Shown: in pieces, positions 55,120-56,735 of the stretch
Numbering within the stretch: the stretch's first letter is position 1
Layout of the letters: every line of letters begins with the position of its first letter
Assembly (NCBI GenBank): GCA_037385045.1
Contig: JARRNJ010000042.1
Coordinates: 1-56,735 of the forward strand
DNA: 56,735 bases
Direction: 5' to 3'
From: JARRNJ01 sp037385045
GTDB lineage: Bacteria; Pseudomonadota; Gammaproteobacteria; JASBUN01
Position numbers and translations under genes: made by a program
The notes under the pieces: model-generated
What the model was told of the DNA's origin: nothing
What the model saw: the letters and a program-made list of their open reading frames with translations, nothing else
Databases searched by the model: none

Positions 55120-55608
55120 TTAACGGAACGGCGCGTCAGCGGCGCGGTCACTGGCCAACTGCTGTTCGAACCGGTCGCCGAGCGCAAGCAGCTTATCCTT
55201 GCTCATGACCTGTTCCCCCCGGTTCTCGAAATGGTATTCGTAATGGCGCGTCTCCACGATGGAATCCACCGGACATGCTTCCTCGCAGAAACCGCAGAAG
55301 ATGCACTTGAACAAGTCGATGTCATAGCGGGTGGTGCGTCGCGTGCCGTCTTCACGTTGTTCCGAGTCGATGGTGATCGCAAGGGCCGGGCATACGGCTT
55401 CGCAAAGCTTACAGGCAATACAGCGTTCCTCGCCGTTCGGATAACGGCGCAGGGCGTGAAGCCCGCGGAACCGCGGCGACATGGGCGCGCGTTCCTCCGG
55501 ATACTGAATCGTGACCTTGCGTGCGAAAAGGTAACGCCCGGTAAGGCGCATCCCCTTGATCAGTTCCCAAAGAAACAAGCTCTTGACGATCTGTCCCAAC
55601 GCTTTCAT
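55120..55608 (-). CDS. nuoI: NADH-quinone oxidoreductase subunit I
   Basis: NuoI is the ferredoxin-like subunit with two 4Fe-4S clusters (N6a, N6b) that pass electrons toward cluster N2. The 162-aa protein has both cysteine sets: CIACKLCEAVCP (about residue 63) and CIFCGFCEEACP (about 102). The N-terminal amphipathic helix LFLWELIKGMRLTGRYLF sits on the membrane. ATG 55608 is preceded by GGAGGTGC. It lies 14 bases after the nuoH stop. Confidence 0.97.
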   Translation of the reverse strand: MKALGQIVKSLFLWELIKGMRLTGRYLFARKVTIQYPEERAPMSPRFRGLHALRRYPNGEERCIACKLCEAVCPALAITIDSEQREDGTRRTTRYDIDLFKCIFCGFCEEACPVDSIVETRHYEYHFENRGEQVMSKDKLLALGDRFEQQLASDRAADAPFR

Positions 55609-55622
55609 TGAGCACCTCCGCC

Positions 55623-56636
55623 CTAGCCGAACCAGGGTGGCAGTTTGGCGACAACGGCAACGCCCAGCACCACCAGCCAGACGATGGTCACCGGAATAAA
55701 CACCTTCCAGCCGAGCCGCATGATCTGGTCATAGCGATAGCGCGGAAACGTGGCACGGAACCAGAGGAAACAGAAACTGAAAAACGCCGCCTTGATCAGC
55801 AGCCAGACGATGGGGGGCACCCAGGCAAAGGCCGTCTCCAGCAACGGAATACCCTGAAACGGCGACAGCCACCCGCCCATGAACATGAGCGCCGCCAATG
55901 TCGAGATCAAAATAATGTTGGCGTATTCGGCGAGGAAGAACACCGCGAAGGTCATGCCCGAGTATTCGACGTGAAAACCGGCGACGATCTCCGATTCACC
56001 CTCGGCGACGTCGAACGGGGCGCGGTTGGTCTCCGCCACCCCGGAGACAAAATAGACGATGAACAGCGGCATCAGGGGCAGCCAGTACCAGTGCCAGATA
56101 CCCCCGGCCTGCGCCAGAACGATCTCGCGCAAATTGATGCTGTGAGCCGCCATCAGCACACCCACCAGGGCGAAACCCATTGCGATCTCGTAGGCGACGA
56201 TCTGCGCCGCCGAGCGCATGGCGCCCAGGAACGAATACTTGGAGTTCGACGCCCAGCCGGCGACGATCACCCCGTAGACGCCCACCGAGGTCAGCGCCAG
56301 AACGTAAAGCAGGCTGGCGTCGATGTTGGCCAACGTCAGGTGGCTGTCGAACGGGATCACCGCCCACGCGGCCAACGCCGGCCCGATGGACAGGATCGGC
56401 GCCAGTATGAACAGGAACCGGTTGGCATTGGCGGGGATGATGATTTCCTTGAACAACAGCTTCACCGCGTCGGCGATGGGCTGGAGCCAACCCCGCGGTC
56501 CGACGCGGTTGGGACCGAGGCGCACCTGCATGTAACCGATCAGCTTGCGTTCGGCGTAGGTGAGATAGGCCACCGCGAGCATCAGCGGTACGACGATGAC
56601 GAAGATCTTGACCAGGATGAAAAACAGTTCCGTCAT
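55623..56636 (-). CDS. nuoH: NADH-quinone oxidoreductase subunit H
   Basis: NuoH (ND1) forms most of the quinone chamber of complex I with NuoB and NuoD. The 337-aa protein has about eight helices and the typical TYAERKLIGYMQVRLGPNRVGPRGWLQPIADAVKLLFKE, SSN/GWASNSKYSFLGAMRSAAQIVAYEIAMG, and ETNRAPFDVAEGESEIVAGFHVEYSGM. I chose ATG 56636, which gives MTELFFILVKIFVIV; the frame stays open to the window edge but there overlaps nuoG's end. It lies 28 bases after the nuoG stop. Confidence 0.96.
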   Translation of the reverse strand: MTELFFILVKIFVIVVPLMLAVAYLTYAERKLIGYMQVRLGPNRVGPRGWLQPIADAVKLLFKEIIIPANANRFLFILAPILSIGPALAAWAVIPFDSHLTLANIDASLLYVLALTSVGVYGVIVAGWASNSKYSFLGAMRSAAQIVAYEIAMGFALVGVLMAAHSINLREIVLAQAGGIWHWYWLPLMPLFIVYFVSGVAETNRAPFDVAEGESEIVAGFHVEYSGMTFAVFFLAEYANIILISTLAALMFMGGWLSPFQGIPLLETAFAWVPPIVWLLIKAAFFSFCFLWFRATFPRYRYDQIMRLGWKVFIPVTIVWLVVLGVAVVAKLPPWFG

Positions 56637-56664
56637 GGCAATGTACTCGTTCCCCGCCGCGGCC

Positions 56665-56735
56665 TCAGTCCGCTTCCAGTTCGATCGCCCCGAACAGGGG
56701 CCCCAGCGCCGCGCTTGCCTCGGTGCCGGCGGCAA
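56665..56735 (-). CDS. nuoG: NADH-quinone oxidoreductase subunit G, 3' end only
   Basis: Just upstream of nuoH on the same strand the window edge leaves 22 codons ending in TGA at 56665. They read AAGTEASAALGPLFGAIELEAD, which resembles the C-terminal end of NuoG (an alanine-rich segment, then LGxxFGxIEL). NuoG is the iron-sulfur/molybdopterin-fold subunit of complex I. The identification rests on position and on this short match. Confidence 0.7.
   Translation of the reverse strand, partial: AAGTEASAALGPLFGAIELEAD

Overview
The window is a GC-rich piece of a proteobacterial chromosome, most likely gammaproteobacterial. The evidence is the E. coli-type order metY(tRNA-fMet)-rimP-nusA-infB-rbfA-truB-rpsO-pnp, the ligA-zipA-smc block, the dksA-gluQ pair, and nuo genes in the order G-H-I-J-K-L-M-N. 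A CbbY-type phosphatase and a D-ribulokinase of the SePSK/AtXK1 type suggest a lineage with the Calvin cycle. No genus can be assigned from the sequence alone.

Layout. 1-5.5 kb: ligA (cut by the window edge, frameshifted), zipA and smc on the minus strand. 5.6-9.3 kb: queF and D-ribulokinase on plus, then a class I aminotransferase and cbbY on minus. 9.5-11.9 kb: dksA (damaged), a nitroreductase and gluQ. 12.1-26 kb: a carbon/acetate module. It holds a small membrane protein, a CbrA-like transporter-kinase, a CbrB-like sigma54 activator, an unknown 149-aa protein, a sodium:solute symporter, a small membrane protein, a TPR protein, two small minus-strand membrane proteins, a cNMP/CBS/DUF294 protein, a DnaQ-like exonuclease and acetyl-CoA synthetase. 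26-33 kb: a YheT-type hydrolase, an IclR regulator, a GMC oxidoreductase lacking its N-terminus, and a TRAP transporter (Q, M, P) whose binding protein has lost an internal segment. 33.2-36 kb: a MOT1-type sulfate/molybdate permease and a short-form S-adenosylhomocysteinase. 36-44.7 kb: the translation/RNA-decay operon headed by initiator tRNA. 44.8-48.8 kb: a DsrE-family lipoprotein and a sigma54-type two-component pair. 49-56.7 kb: nuoN to the 3' end of nuoG.

How genes work together. The kinase, activator, symporter, DUF294 protein, exonuclease and Acs look like one carboxylate-uptake and activation programme. A shared GTTAC-N5-GTAAC dyad lies before both the kinase operon and the symporter. 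The second two-component pair probably drives the DsrE lipoprotein through a -24/-12 promoter with an upstream TGCAAAATGCA site that recurs before the kinase gene. The rimP leader carries a sigma70 promoter followed by an intrinsic-terminator hairpin just before the start codon, which suggests attenuation.

Oddities. Five otherwise ordinary genes are damaged: ligA (+1 base), dksA (about 58 bases lost in the zinc finger), the GMC N-terminus, dctP (about 70 codons lost in frame) and rpsO (start lost, fused directly behind truB's stop). This many lesions in housekeeping genes suggests assembly or consensus error as much as biology. Read-level checking comes first.
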